Shown in pieces: positions 1-12,100 of a stretch of DNA of 64,000 bases. A program made the translations under genes and the position numbers. Source of the stretch: Mesostigma viride (Eukaryota > Streptophyta > Mesostigmatophyceae > Mesostigmatales > Mesostigmataceae); contig RPFO01001269.1 of NCBI GenBank assembly GCA_009746045.1, positions 115,001 to 179,000 on the forward strand. Reading direction: 5' to 3'. The notes under the pieces were generated by a model that was not told the origin of the DNA, did no database searches, and was given only the letters and a program-made list of their open reading frames with translations. Within the stretch, counting starts at the first letter, position 1; each line of letters opens with the position of its first letter.

Positions 1-69
1 TCCATCTATCTACCTTATCCTATTCTACGGGGGGGGCGGGCCTCTGCCTGCACTGTTGCGTTCACGCAG

Positions 70-189
70 GTCAAGGCGGACAACGTGATGAGCACGGTCA
101 AGGCCAGCCACCTGATCGCAAATGCCGAGTTCCTGTCCGGCATGCAGCAGCGGATCATGGTAAAAAAGGTTATGGCCGCCACCGGATAA
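70..189 (+). CDS. Possible terminal exon of an upstream host gene (5' partial)
   Basis: A 40-codon open stretch begins directly after an acceptor-like TTCACGCAG and ends at TAA (187-189). The predicted 39-residue tail is helix-prone and basic near its end (it contains AEFLSGMQQRIM and VKKVMAATG). Codon use is GC-rich, like the confirmed exons of the other genes here. If real, the gene lies mostly left of the window, on the plus strand, and converges on the UBC13-like gene. I do not recognise the family. It could also be a chance open stretch; support is the acceptor context, the composition and the in-frame stop only. Confidence 0.4.
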   Translation, partial: VKADNVMSTVKASHLIANAEFLSGMQQRIMVKKVMAATG

Positions 190-262
190 CATGTCCATAA
201 ACTTGAATCATCTGATCAAGTCTACTCCATGAATGATTATCCATGATTCTCGGCCAGGATTA

Positions 263-545
263 GTTAATTAAATAGCAGCACGTGACTGCGTCAAGTGGGT
301 ACCAATAAAGGAGCCTTCAACCTCCATTGTAACATATCTCTGTTGGGAGTACATGTAGCACGTATCCCTGAGAAGGGGCATATGATTTTAATTGTACATT
401 GTGGGCTACTTCCTGCATGAGGGTAGGGTGTAAACTACACCTGCTCTGGGTGCGCAACGTTCACCATGCACAGTGGTGCATGCACCACTGTGTATTCCAG
501 CACCTAACTAAGGCGTGGGCATATAGGGTGGAACCGGCAACTACA
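263..545 (-). mobile_element. Short retroposon with 3' hairpin and TTAA-type tail (family II), degraded
   Basis: Read on the minus strand, this stretch ends in a CTCCCAAC-type hairpin (plus-strand complement at 338-349) and an AT-rich TTAATTAA end near 263-272. The body shares segments such as GTAGCAC, CCCTGAGAA and GGGGCAT, and a CACCTGCTCTGGGTGC block, with 16457-16760. The tail end shares the CACGTGACTGCGTCA motif with other insertions. It abuts the RTE-like LINE at its right. It has no coding capacity. Confidence 0.5.
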
Positions 546-2423
546 GAGGGGTGTGCATTCAAAGTGCCCCCCTCAAGCTTCTTATGCGGCTCATCCTGAA
601 CCGCCTGCGCACGGCCCTGGACGGTCACCTCAGCGAGACTCAGCACGGCTTCCGTTCAGGTCGCAACACAGTACAGGCACTCTTCGCTACTCGCCGACTG
701 GTGGAGGAACTGCAACGCCTTCAGCCTGGTGAGTCCCCTTTGCACCTTGTGCTGGTGGACTTCATCAAAGCCTTCGATTCGGTTTTCTGGCCTGCGCTTT
801 GGGACATCCTCCCCCGAGGAAATCGCTCTCCTGCAACCTGGTGAGTTTACCGCCATCCTGATCTTCGTCGACTTCATCAAGGCTTTTGATTCTGTCCTCT
901 GGGACGCTCTATGGGCTGTACTTGCTCGCGCTCGCGTCCCCACTCCCCTGATTATCGTCATCCGCACGCTGTATGAGGGGTCGACCACTTCGGTGCGCAC
1001 TCAACACGGCATTACCCCGCCATGCCCACTGCAGACCGGTGTCTGGCAGGGTTGCGTCCTGTCGATCGCCGTACCTGTTTATTATTGTAGTGGATTATGT
1101 AATGCGCCAGGCACATGCTCGCTTTGCTAGCATTGCAGGCCGTGCCCCTGGCCTAGCGATCACGAACGAGCTTGGGGAAGGGGGGCCGACTAACAAGCAG
1201 AATTTACTAGCTGACCTCATTTATGCCGACGACATCACGCTCATCGAGAAGCCGGAGTCTGCCCAACTTTGGCTGGACTGCCTGGCGCTCGAGGCTCGGG
1301 CGGTTGGTCTAGAAATCAGCCCCAAAACGGAGGCCCTGGCCCTCGGCATGGCAGGCCGGGCCCCCACCCACACTCCGCCTCTTAGACGATGCCGAGGTCA
1401 ACTACCCTCCTTCAGGCCGCTTCAAGCTGCTCGGCAGTTGGCTTCCCGACTGCAAGGACGATATGACGACACGGATCGGCATGGCGTGGGCGCACCTCCA
1501 TGACCACCGCCGCTGGTGGAGCAACCCCGCCCTATAACCCCGGATCGTCAAGCGTGACCTCTTCAAGGTCGTCATTCTGACGATCCTGACCTACGGCGCC
1601 GAGACGTGGACACTGACGCAGGAGCTAGCTGGAGCAACGACTCGACGGCGCCGTCACCAAGATGCTGCGCAAGGCCCTTGACATCCCCTTTGGAATGCAC
1701 ATTAGTAATGAGGATTTGTACGCTGATTTGCCCTATGTTTCCCACATTATTAGGCACAGGCGCCTGGGCCTAGCCGGGCACCTGGCCCGCACAGATCAGG
1801 TAGATACATCAGATAGACTAGCTGGCACCAAGCCCGCCCAGCCTGGGCGATATGTCCTCACCTGGCGTGCCCCCGGCCGCACACGGCAGGGCCGCCACCC
1901 GTGGACTTTTCGTGATAGACTCGGCATGGACATGTGCTACACTAGACGTGACGGGCTCACCCCCGGGCAGCCTCCTGGTTTGTCTGTAATATGGAGGCAG
2001 ATGGTGCGCAAGGATAGATGGCAAGTAGTGATGAAGGAGACCACCCCCAAGCCTGTGGGGGCTCCGCGTGTGACCAAGTATGGCAAATTCATAGCGATTT
2101 GGGCCGCGGTGCCCACACGGCCCCTGTAACTAGGACCTAGATAGCTTATACCATCCATTCCAAGAGGAGGAGCCGTTTCGATGAGTAGCGTATAGATCGA
2201 TAGGGTTTTCTAGACTAGATATAGCTTAGCGTGAGGTTAAGTCGATTACGCGGCTTCCTCCACTCCACCCATCCAACCTGGAATATGTGCTACATGATCT
2301 CCCAACGAAGGCATGTTATAATTTAATTTTATTTAATTTAATCCATCCCATCCCATGTTCCCCTCCCACTGAGGACTTTTGCTCACGTGACGCAGTCACG
2401 TGTCTATCAATTAATTAATTTCG
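546..2423 (+). mobile_element. RTE-like LINE copy, 5'-truncated and frame-disrupted
   Basis: Three reading frames carry successive reverse-transcriptase blocks. The first has LILNRLRTALDGHL and HGFRSGRNTV (about 590-680). Next come VDFIKAFDS (motif A), seen twice at about 766-783 and 868-885, then LIYADDITLIEK (catalytic YADD, about 1218-1253). The C-terminal region (1662-2129) has MLRKALDIPFGMHISNEDLY and RRLGLAGHLART, typical of RTE-clade proteins. The endonuclease end is missing. The 3' UTR runs to a TCAATTAATTAATT tail at about 2416-2423. A second 3' end (2161-2345) is nested in it. Several frameshifts and a stop make it inactive. Confidence 0.85.
2161..2345 (+). mobile_element. Nested 3'-end fragment of a second LINE subfamily
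   Basis: Compared with the related copy at 19118-19409, the LINE 3' UTR here is interrupted after CCATCCATTCC by about 185 bp. The insert ends in GCTACATGATCTCCCAACGA and an ATTTAATTTAAT tail, then resumes at CCATCCCATCCCATG. The insert matches the 3' end of the LINE at 19740-20870. The CCATCC flanks on both sides are compatible with a short target duplication. It is a 5'-truncated retroposition event into an older copy. Confidence 0.6.
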
Positions 2424-2475
2424 ATCTGGCCTGCGCTGGTTGTCTCGCTTGATACTAGGTACACCTCGATGTCGT

Positions 2476-2865
2476 CCAAGCGGCTGAGCTGGCCAGGGCA
2501 GCTAGGGAGTCCAGCCAACGCCCATCCATGTGGGGGCTAATTTCTATAAGACCGACAGCACGCGAAAGCCACTCGAGCGCCAGGCAGTCCAGCTCCAGAG
2601 CTGGGCAGGCGCCGGCGTCTCAATGAGCGCGATATTAAGTGAGACAATAATGAGCGCGATATCGTCGGCATAGATGATAGGTTCAGATAGCCTATAGCTG
2701 GAATGGGCCAGTCGGTCCCCAGTTACCTTGCACATTCGTGTTCACACGGTGGGCAATGCCAAAGCGAGCACATGCCTGGTGCACAACACAACCCACTGAT
2801 CGCAATAATGAACCCATTCTCCACAATGATGAGGTAAATGGGCCTACATAGCTAGGAAGTCGGGG
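2476..2865 (-). mobile_element. RTE-like LINE reverse-transcriptase fragment
   Basis: On the minus strand the stretch encodes LSEPIIYADDIALI, the catalytic RT motif, followed by PAPAQLWSWTAW. This matches the same part of the plus-strand copy at 1218-1300. A short internal duplication repeats IALI. The upstream part (about 2750-2850) resembles the plus-copy region around 1075-1130. The piece is isolated, has no 3' end of its own, and lies tail-to-tail with the preceding copy. Confidence 0.65.
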
Positions 2866-2925
2866 TAAAATTGGCTCTTTTTTAGCAAATTTAGCAAATT
2901 AGCAAATTAGCGGAAGGCGGGGGCC

Positions 2926-3463
2926 GAGATTAATTAAGAGGTACCTTGAAATTAAATAAGACGCATACCTCTATCGAGATATATGTTTGGAGGCGAGTTT
3001 CTATTGGCGTTAATTTGTACTATTGTACGACAACTGTCACTTGAGGGTGACGGCATGTACTGAAATCGCGGATACTTTCTAGATCGATTGCGCACTCGAC
3101 GGTTAAAAGGCAGAGCTGCGGTTGAAAGTACTGTACGTGGGGGGGGACGGTGTTACAACGGGGGGGGGACGCATTTATGGGGGGGGGGACGGTGTTACAA
3201 CGGGGGGACGGTGTTACAACGGGGGGGCGAGATTAATTAAGAGGTAAGTTACCTTGAAATTAAATAAGACGCACGCCTCTATCGAGATATATGTATGGAG
3301 GCGAGTTTCTATTGGCGTAAATTTGTAGTATTGTACGAAAACTGTCAAGGGTGACGGAAAGTACTGAAATCGCGGAAGTGTCGCGGGGACGTTTCTACTT
3401 TCTAGATCGATTGCGCATTCGACGGTTAAGAGGCAGAGGTGCGGTCGACTGGCAGTACTGTAC
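2926..3463. repeat. About 210-bp sequence present twice in direct orientation, separated by G-rich repeats
   Basis: The sequence starting CGAGATTAATTAAGAGGTA at about 2927 recurs at about 3227. Both copies run through CTCTATCGAGATATATGT, GGCGAGTTTCTATTGGCGT and CTAGATCGATTGCGCA to a GTACTGTACG end, with small differences. Between them (about 3139-3227) is a short array of a GGGGGACGGTGTTACAACG unit. No coding potential is seen. Confidence 0.8.
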
Positions 3464-6198
3464 GACGGTGTTGGACGGAATTTCCGGTTAGCGATGCGGT
3501 ATAAAGCTTTGCATGTCACGTTGTCGGATCTTAGCCCTTGCGTCGCGCTATGCTGTGGCGAACTTATTCTCCGCCGTCAGATTGCACCGTCGATGTGCGT
3601 CGATGCTCGTCGATGAACCCAACGCAAGCCATGTGACGGAAAGAAGTAAAAAGTTGCGGCGGCCTCTAAGCCTGAGTTTGGTAAAGTACGGAACTTGTAG
3701 CCCGGCGACTCCGCGTCGAGCAGTCCGCAGGTAGTCCGCCGGCGTTAATTTGTTAATTTTGTTAATTTGTAAACTGGGGACAACCTAGTCAGTAAAAAAA
3801 ACAAATAGGAAATCACCACATAATTGACTTCCGGTGCTTTGCAGATTCTGTAGTGAGACATAAATTGAAAGGTCCCGAATAATCAACTAAATTGTCAATC
3901 TACTGGATGCTCCATGATCTACCAGAACATGAGCACCTGCCGACAGCTAATCCCTCAATGGATGACATACCAACATGTGCTGTGTGAGGCAAAAAACCGT
4001 CCCTGGACTACCCCCTGAGCATGGTAATGAAGCTATCGAAGCCCCAGCACAGCCTGCAACAAAGAAACCATAGATGCGAGTTCGCCTAGTGCCAAGGAAC
4101 GTGCCTGGGTCTTGTACAGGCAAGCTACAGAAGGGGCAACTGAGTTACGCGCCTATAAAGCACCGCCTCACTTTATATGACATTTGCCACCAAGCCTCAT
4201 CATAACCAAGTCCGAAACTGACAGAGTGGTGCGTTATGTTATGTTCCCCAACAGGCATCCTGCAGAGGGTATCCATGCACGCTCCCTGATCTACCCTCTG
4301 TGCACACAACCTGCAAGCGCAGGCAGGCATCCCTGGGAAGCACCTGCCACCAACCAAACAACTGAGTAACATTGCCTGGATGCAACAATGAAATCCAAAA
4401 GTTCCTAGTTTTACCTCACGCGCCTCGTGAGGCCCGAATACGAAAACAAATCATATCAACCCCACGAGCAACCACGACAATAAAGTCCGGTCGCATCCTC
4501 CGCGAGCCTACCCCAACTTTCCGGCAACCCTGTGGAAGCCGGCATGAATGGATCAAGATGCAGGCAAGCGCCGAGCGCCACGCATTCCAGCCCACGCAGA
4601 GGGACCACAACCGCTGGAATTGGCACATCTAAGGCAAATCCGATCAAGCTGCGAAATATGGCATGACAAAATCCGCCCCTGGGCCACACCTGGCCAACCT
4701 CCTGCAGGTGGGCTGTTGCCAAGAAGCTGGTTCTCTCTTCTTGCATCCACCCAACGATCGTCATGACTGGACCGCTGCCCGTTGGCAAGCCACCACCGCT
4801 AGCCCACGACCGCCTACGCCGGCAAAGAGCCCCACCAAACCGGCCAGATTCACACAATCCAGATTCCGCAGCCCATGAGCGCACATGAAGTGGCGAAGTT
4901 GCATGGCACCAAAGTCACATGGCACCCGAATGCATGCAACACCCGCATCCTTCTGACGATTCATCCGCGCCATCCCATCATCACCCGCTGTCTCACTTCG
5001 TGCACTAGCCATCAGGTCAATTTGCCTTTCAGGCGGCGCCAGGTGGCAGTCAGGCGTGGCCGTCAAGCGAGACCCCCACCACCGCGGAAACTGTCCACCA
5101 TCGGCATCACCATCTGTGAGTGGCCGCCCACCCCATCGGCATCACCACTGTCACACGTCAGCATCATGCCACCCATCAGTATCATCAGCAGCGCCACCTC
5201 TGACGGTCTCTTTTCTTAGCCACCCTGGCCGTAATTGTAATTAATCATCACCGGGCGCATTTGTTCGCCGCTAGAGGCAAGACCCGGTCATGTTGTCCAA
5301 AGACCAGCTTCGAATGCAGAGTGGTGGCCTCCCTCGCATAGCTCCCGGACAGGTCACCGGGGACAGAAACGAGACAGTTGATTGGCCCATACTTATCGGC
5401 CTGCGATTCGCAATGTCAACAGTGCCGGCAGGACACCCACAGGCACGCCCACCTTCCCGACGTGGCTCCTGGAACACCCCCCCTTCCGGACATGGCTTCT
5501 GGAATTCCTATGCGCCGCGTGGCCAGCCGGCCACCCACAAGCAAATGGTTTGCCCCTTTGCCTCACAAAATCCGTAGGCCTCCTGGCGCCCCCCAACCAC
5601 CTCAAGTAACAAACGTCTCACGACTTCAAAGGTTTATGCTCCCACAGGCAAGACGCTGCTGTGCTGCCACATCGCATACCCCCATCCCCACCCCCACCGC
5701 CACCCCCCACCCGGCCACGCCATTGGCCCTGTCATTCGTGCCGCAGTAGCCCGCTGTGGCACATCACTATCTACCAGCGTCACCATCCACCTGAGTCCCC
5801 GTCCGGATCCTACCCGTGCTTCCCGATACAGCTGCCACACCCCGATTTAACTGCTGTGGCTGCTACGGCCCTTGCACGTAGCTGCACCAGCTGCGTCGAT
5901 TCTCCGCTGCTTTCTTCTTGGGGTGTGCCACATCCTCGCCACCATGCATTCGGGTTTGGAACAAGTAACCGAATGCTGCCCAGCGTCACCGAATATACCC
6001 TCTCCACACCCTTGACGTAGTTGAGGGTGCCAACCCCCACTCGTGGTAGTTACGCCCCACCACGCAGTCCCCCGATTGACGGTAGTTCAAAAGGGTAATA
6101 ACCCCCCCCCCCCCATGCCCCCCCCCCCCCCCTCCCCCTCCGATATACCATTTCAGTATCAGCAATGGTATTTACGAGGGGGATGGCTGCCGCGCAGA
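3464..6198. other. Stretch without a recognised gene
   Basis: Short open frames occur on both strands, but none shows a family signature or fits a splice model that I can support. Cytosine homopolymers occur near 6102-6135, just beyond the 3' end of the UBC13-like gene. The DNA is moderately GC-rich and holds no long tandem array. Confidence 0.5.
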
Positions 6199-9100
6199 TT
6201 ATGTCTCCTTGGCATACAGGCGGGTCCACTCGCGCGCTGACACGTGGCGAGATGTGGGCAGGGGCGCAGGGAGAGCAGCCAACCACGTGCAAGCCAGAGT
6301 GAGACATGGAATGTGAGACACGTGGCAAGTCCTGAATCGTGAGACATGAACAGTGCATGTCAAGGATTCACGGAAAGGCAAGACAAATTAAAGCAATGGG
6401 AAAAAAAATGCAGCAAGAGGGAAAATGCGTGCAGTGTGAGAAACGTAGGGCATGGCATAACGTGAACAGTGGCGTGGGGCGAAACGTTAAAAAAAAAAAA
6501 AAAAATGTCGTTTGGCTGGAAAAGCCAAAAAAGTTGAAATGGTAGGACACCCAAGGACAGCAACAAGAGAACCAGACAGTAGGCAATAACGACACCCATG
6601 GCCCATCCCATCGAGTGTATAGAGATGAAGAGTACCAAGCAACACCCCATGACACCATTGGTTTTCAACCCAATCATGAGCTATAACCAACCCATCATTG
6701 GTTTTCACCATTGGTTAGGCACCCCAACGCATCTCCTCACCCCATATCATCTACAACTAGGACGTAGCAAGCATACCAGAACATCTACAACTACAGCCAT
6801 TATTACTGCATCAAGTTGCGATTTGAAAGGTTGCGTTACCGCGTTAAGTTGCGACGCCGAAGTTTGGGCGGCAACCACAACTTACGCCTGGGTGCCATCG
6901 CAACCGATCATGACTCAATTTATAGGTGTCCGGCCATTTTTGGCCGCGCAGGAGGCCTTTTTGGCCAGGTCTGGACCCGCTATGTGACGCAAGGTCCACT
7001 GGCGCGCAGACTTCCCGGTTACCGCGTTAAGTTGCGACGCCGAATTGAAGGTGTTGATCGCAACTTTACGCAGTAATGACTGTAGTAAATAGCAACCATC
7101 CCATAACATGTACAACTAGTACATACCAAGCACGCCAACACATATGCTCACCGATAGCCATCGCTCTGCCCCGTTCGTCTTCCTGTGGTACAGTGGTAGC
7201 GCTTTACCAATGCAACAGCCAAAACTATATGACAAGCACCCTACAGGCGCTCCTGAGCGATGGCCATGGCCTCTGCCTCCTTCGCCTTCCAGTGCTAGTG
7301 CCATACACATCAGCTACAACTAGTACCATATGCCATCTTCTACCCTAAAAAGTGTTCCTCACCGGTGGCCATGGCCTCCGCCTCGTTCGACTTCCAGTGC
7401 TTTGCGATGTTGTCAGCGAGCGGGTCGTCGGGGTTGGGCGCGCTCAGCAGGGCCTGGATGCTGCGAGTTGCAAAGAGAAGTGGAAAAGACGTGAAAGGGA
7501 ATTGAACGTACCAAGGGATGAGCACCCATCAGGAGCATGGGCACGCAGGCATGGGGTGTCAGGAGCTCAGATCTCAGCAGGGCCTGGATGTCGGTGGCGC
7601 AATAAAAAAAATAACATATGGAAACATACAAGAACTATACTAAAAAACACGAACAAACTCAAAACGCAAACAATTTAAAAAAACAACAAACAAATTTAAA
7701 AAACGTGAACAAATTTAAGACGCAGAAAAAAAAGGCAACAACACGGGGGCAGACAAGCATGGGCGTTTAGAGCATGCTCGGGCTACCCCTGGGAGCTTTC
7801 GCTGCGGGTGCAAGGAGAAGGCACAATTCATAACCCACCTCTTTACAGCGGGCATCGGACATTGGAGGAGCGCCCTTGGTCCCCACCTGGGGCGCCGTTA
7901 CATCAAAACTAGGCATCCAACAGCCCCCCTAACAATAAACAAAGCAGAAAGCATTCATGTACCCCATAAGAGAGAGAAACTAAGCTTCAAGAATTCATCT
8001 ACCCCTAATAGCACATCACCACCCCTGGTTACAGGGCACCCACCCACCTGCCTCGAAGACAAAAAAAGCCGCATCCATTCACCAGGCAGCTTATTCTTAC
8101 CAGCGGCAGCACCGGGAGAATCGGCAGCGCGGGGCTCCTTCAATAAAAACCCTCATCAACTGACCACGCCCTTGCTAGGCAGGATTCTCCCGATTTCTGG
8201 CCTGCGCTGGTTGTCTCCTTGATACTTGACACACACACGCCACCTCGTCGATACATTACCTGAGCAACACCGTGCGGATCTGCAGCGCGGGGCTCCACTT
8301 GTCCTTGAGGATGTCCAGGCAGATGCGGCCCAGCTGGATGGTGGCAATAGGCGGCGGCAAATGGTGGAGGCAATTCGTGGCGGTCGTTAGCACAGGTCAT
8401 TAGTGGCGGTCATCAGTGGCGGTCCTTGGTGCGACAGTGATGAACAAGGACATCGGTAATCTGCACTCATCCTAATAACCAAACACATTTAACCGCGATA
8501 GACTACGTGGGGCCCGGAAGCACTACTACAGGACCAAACATAATACGTCTAGGATCGAGAGCACCCTGTCCGTACAAGACTCAAAAGTCACCCGCGAGAA
8601 GTCAGTGGCAACAACGCAGCTAGCAGCTGTAGATGATAGGTGTCGTGTGCGGCAGCTAGCCACATTCCACGGCATCGCAATGCAACCCTCTTTCTCTGGC
8701 TGCACAAGTTGGTTTCCAGTAACTACTTGTAGCCAATGACTAATTGTAACTTGCGGTTGCCAATGACGCCTTGTAACGTGTTGGTGCCACTGTCTCGAGG
8801 TAGCTGGAGATGCGAACGAGTGAACACACCCAGCTAGCAGGATTAGATGAGTACTGTCATGCATGGCTGCTGGCCCCATTGCCAATGACTCATGGCTGCT
8901 GGAAATGCAACCGGTGACAAACCGGTGAATACAGCCAGCTAGCAGCAGACACGCTCCGGGAAATCGTTGGCCCGGAAAAGAAACCACGAGATTCAAAGCG
9001 TCACAACCAGGAGGTTTTCGATTTGAGAAAATCAATGTCACAACCACATGCTGGTCGCGATACTGGAATCCGCCATACCTAAACACACACACTAACGCAA

Positions 9101-12100
9101 GTCACCCCAATAGCTTATCTGGATTCAGGAGCTTTTTGGTTTGCGAAATGTCACGACCGTGGGCTTGTCGCCATACTCGAACCCACCCTACTTCTGTTGA
9201 ACTCGCACTCAAGCAACTAGCCTATCACTTAGTTTGAGCTACTGTATCATAGGTAGAATCTTATCACTCTCTCACGCAACTAGCTTACCTGGAACCGTAT
9301 CTTGTCACTAATATTATCTTATCTCATCACTCTACAGGAAATCGTCTTGTTGCACAGTCCCAAAGTGAGCCTGCCGTCTGGGCAGCAACCCGCACTGCCT
9401 GTACTAGGCCAAAGACACTTTGCTGGGACATGACTTTACTGGGCAAAGAGCCACAACGCACGCCCCTTGCCATAGCGCAGCCGGGCATGGAAACAGATGC
9501 ATCAAGTGGGAAGAGATACGCGGAAAGCTCGCGTTGCGATGACAGCAGCAACAAGACGCAGCATGTACCTTGTCAATGTTGGGGTGGTAGATCTTGGTCA
9601 GGAAGCGGACCTGCGGGCCAAACGGTGGGGAGCGCAGACACCACAAAATTAAAGCAAGTGACTGCGTCATGTGGGTACCGAGCAAGGAACCGTCCACACA
9701 AACACAGGACTCAAATCTGAAACCAGGATCCCATATTCATATTCATGTTCATGTTCATGTTCATGTTCATGTTCATGTTCATGTTCATGTTCATGTTCAT
9801 GTTCATGTTCATGTTCATGTTCATGTTCATGTTCATGTTCATGTTCATGTTCATGTTCATGTTCATGTTCACGTTCATGTTCATGTTCATGTTCATGTTC
9901 ATGTTCATGTTCATGTTCATGTTCATGTTCATGTTCACGTTCACGTTCATGTTCATGTTCATGTTCATGTTCATGTTCGTGTTCGTATTATTCAATAATG
10001 AAATGAGGTATCTCAGGGGACGGCGAGGAATCTGAGCTGGCCACAGAAGGCGTACGCCTTGCACAGATGTCTCCAGATTGTCCAGATTCACCAGATTCTC
10101 CAGAATTCTGGCTCGCTCTGGTTGTCTCATTGATATCTCACAGCACTGTCACCCTTGCTAAATAAGGAGCTTTAGATGGCATTTCATGGATTGCAAGGTC
10201 CTCTTTTTTCTTTTCTTCTCTTGACATGACCCCAATAATGGCCACTTCCGTACACATACAACAATTTTTCATTACTTACAGCAATAATTTGTCTAGTTAG
10301 GGAAGAGGTGCAACACCATGTTACTAACTACAAACAAGTCACATAAATTATGTTCTGGTTAACCCCCCACCCCCCTTTCCACAGTGATTGCTGAGTTTAC
10401 ATCATCCATATGTATCAACCTCTAAAACAAGTAAACTAAACAAGCTGCCGTGCTCCGGACAGTGCCCTCCGGAGACAGCTGCAGCATGTGAATATGCTCT
10501 CCAGAGATATGGTTCATACGTAAGTAATATGACCAATACACGCACACCACCCAATACATGCACATGACCAAACTATCAAGGTGCCAACCAAGGCATGTAA
10601 CGACCAACAAAAACACCAAGTCCTGCAGCATAGATGGTCGCAACGACCATTAACAGTGTCTAATCAGATAAAAAATGGATCAGGTCAAGGCAGCTCCGTA
10701 CACCTTGCAGTTGCATCCGCTTACGATCGTCTCATAATTCAACTTGCAAGAATTTTGCAGTTCCACCCGTTTATTCCCCTACAATAGTCTTATAGCTGTT
10801 TCAATCCTTGGTCATAGTTACCATGGTCTTATCTGTCAACTTGCAAGAATATCATCTCACGAATGCACACACCTTGGGCGCCGCCATCGGGTACTCCTCG
10901 GGCAAGAAGAGCTCCAACCGGTAGACGCCACCTGTAATGCCCCGGGCCACCGCCATGTCCAGCAAATAGGAAGCAGGTTCAGACTACTTGCGAACTTCAT
11001 AGTGCGTTCAGTAGTCGGGGCTCATCATCGACCGCCCGATGTTTTTTTTTTACTGTTGCGTTCGCCACCTACAAAGATCGCCACCCATTCGGCTGGCCGC
11101 CTACACTGCGTTTCCCCACATTATTTGCCCCCTAACAGTTTGCTACCTGTTCCCTTCGTCGAATGGGTTTGGCGCCTTTTAGGCTCGCGCCCTATTAGGT
11201 TCGCTGCTTAATACAATTCTCCATTGCGTTTGCCGCCTATTAGGTTCATTGCATATTAGGCTTGCAGCCTAATACATTTCTATTATTTTTCAGGTTTGCC
11301 TATTATATTATATTATTTCGCCCACTTGGCTTGCTGCCTCGCCATCATCAGGAAAACCAACAAGCCGGGGGTTAGCACCACTATCTTCCTAGGGCGCCCG
11401 GCATCACTTTCTTAAAGCGACTGCCCGAAGCGACATCCCTCGAGGCCCAGGTAGAGCACTTCACAGCCATGAACAAGGTCACTGCACGCTTCAGTGACCT
11501 AAACAACAACACTATACACTAGAGCGTCCGGTGTCACCTTCGTAGGGCGACTGCTTGGGGCCACGGAACTTTACACCTAGATAGAACCTGTTATAATCAA
11601 GAACCACTACATCATATGCCACACATACGCAACAACACTGTACACTAGAGTGTCCGGCGTCACCTTCGTAGGGCGACTGCTCGGGGCCCCGAATCTTGAC
11701 ATTGAAGTAGCGTAGATTCTCTTCCGAGGGGACGGCGCAGATGCCAGGGACTGCCAGGGGGGAATAGGCAAGGGAAGGAATATAAAAAAGCCGACCAGCC
11801 GAAGGCAGCAGGGATAGAGAAAAGGATTGCTATTAACAAAGGATTTACAATGTATTTACTTATAATAAATATAAACGAGCAGCAAGAGCATTTCATTCTT
11901 CTTTTGTAACAAGAGCACCTCCAGCATGCCGAACACATAAATCGACAGGAAGCAGAATCGCTAGCTGGTTGCCAGCACTGTGGTCAGGTCAAATGCTTCA
12001 GCAACTCACCCATGGCACACCTACTTGCCGGTGCTCGGGTCATACCCCCCCCCCCCCCCCCCCCTCCTCTCCACCTTTAAGAATGGTGTCCGACCAACAA

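Noticed and set aside
1662-2129. 155-codon frame as an independent gene
   Set aside because: It is the C-terminal part of an RTE-like LINE protein and is repeated at 58087-58446 on the minus strand.
9594-10130. Frames with HVHVHV, SCSCSC, MNMNMN or FMFMFM repeats
   Set aside because: They are translations of the (TTCATG)n microsatellite in a UBC13 intron.
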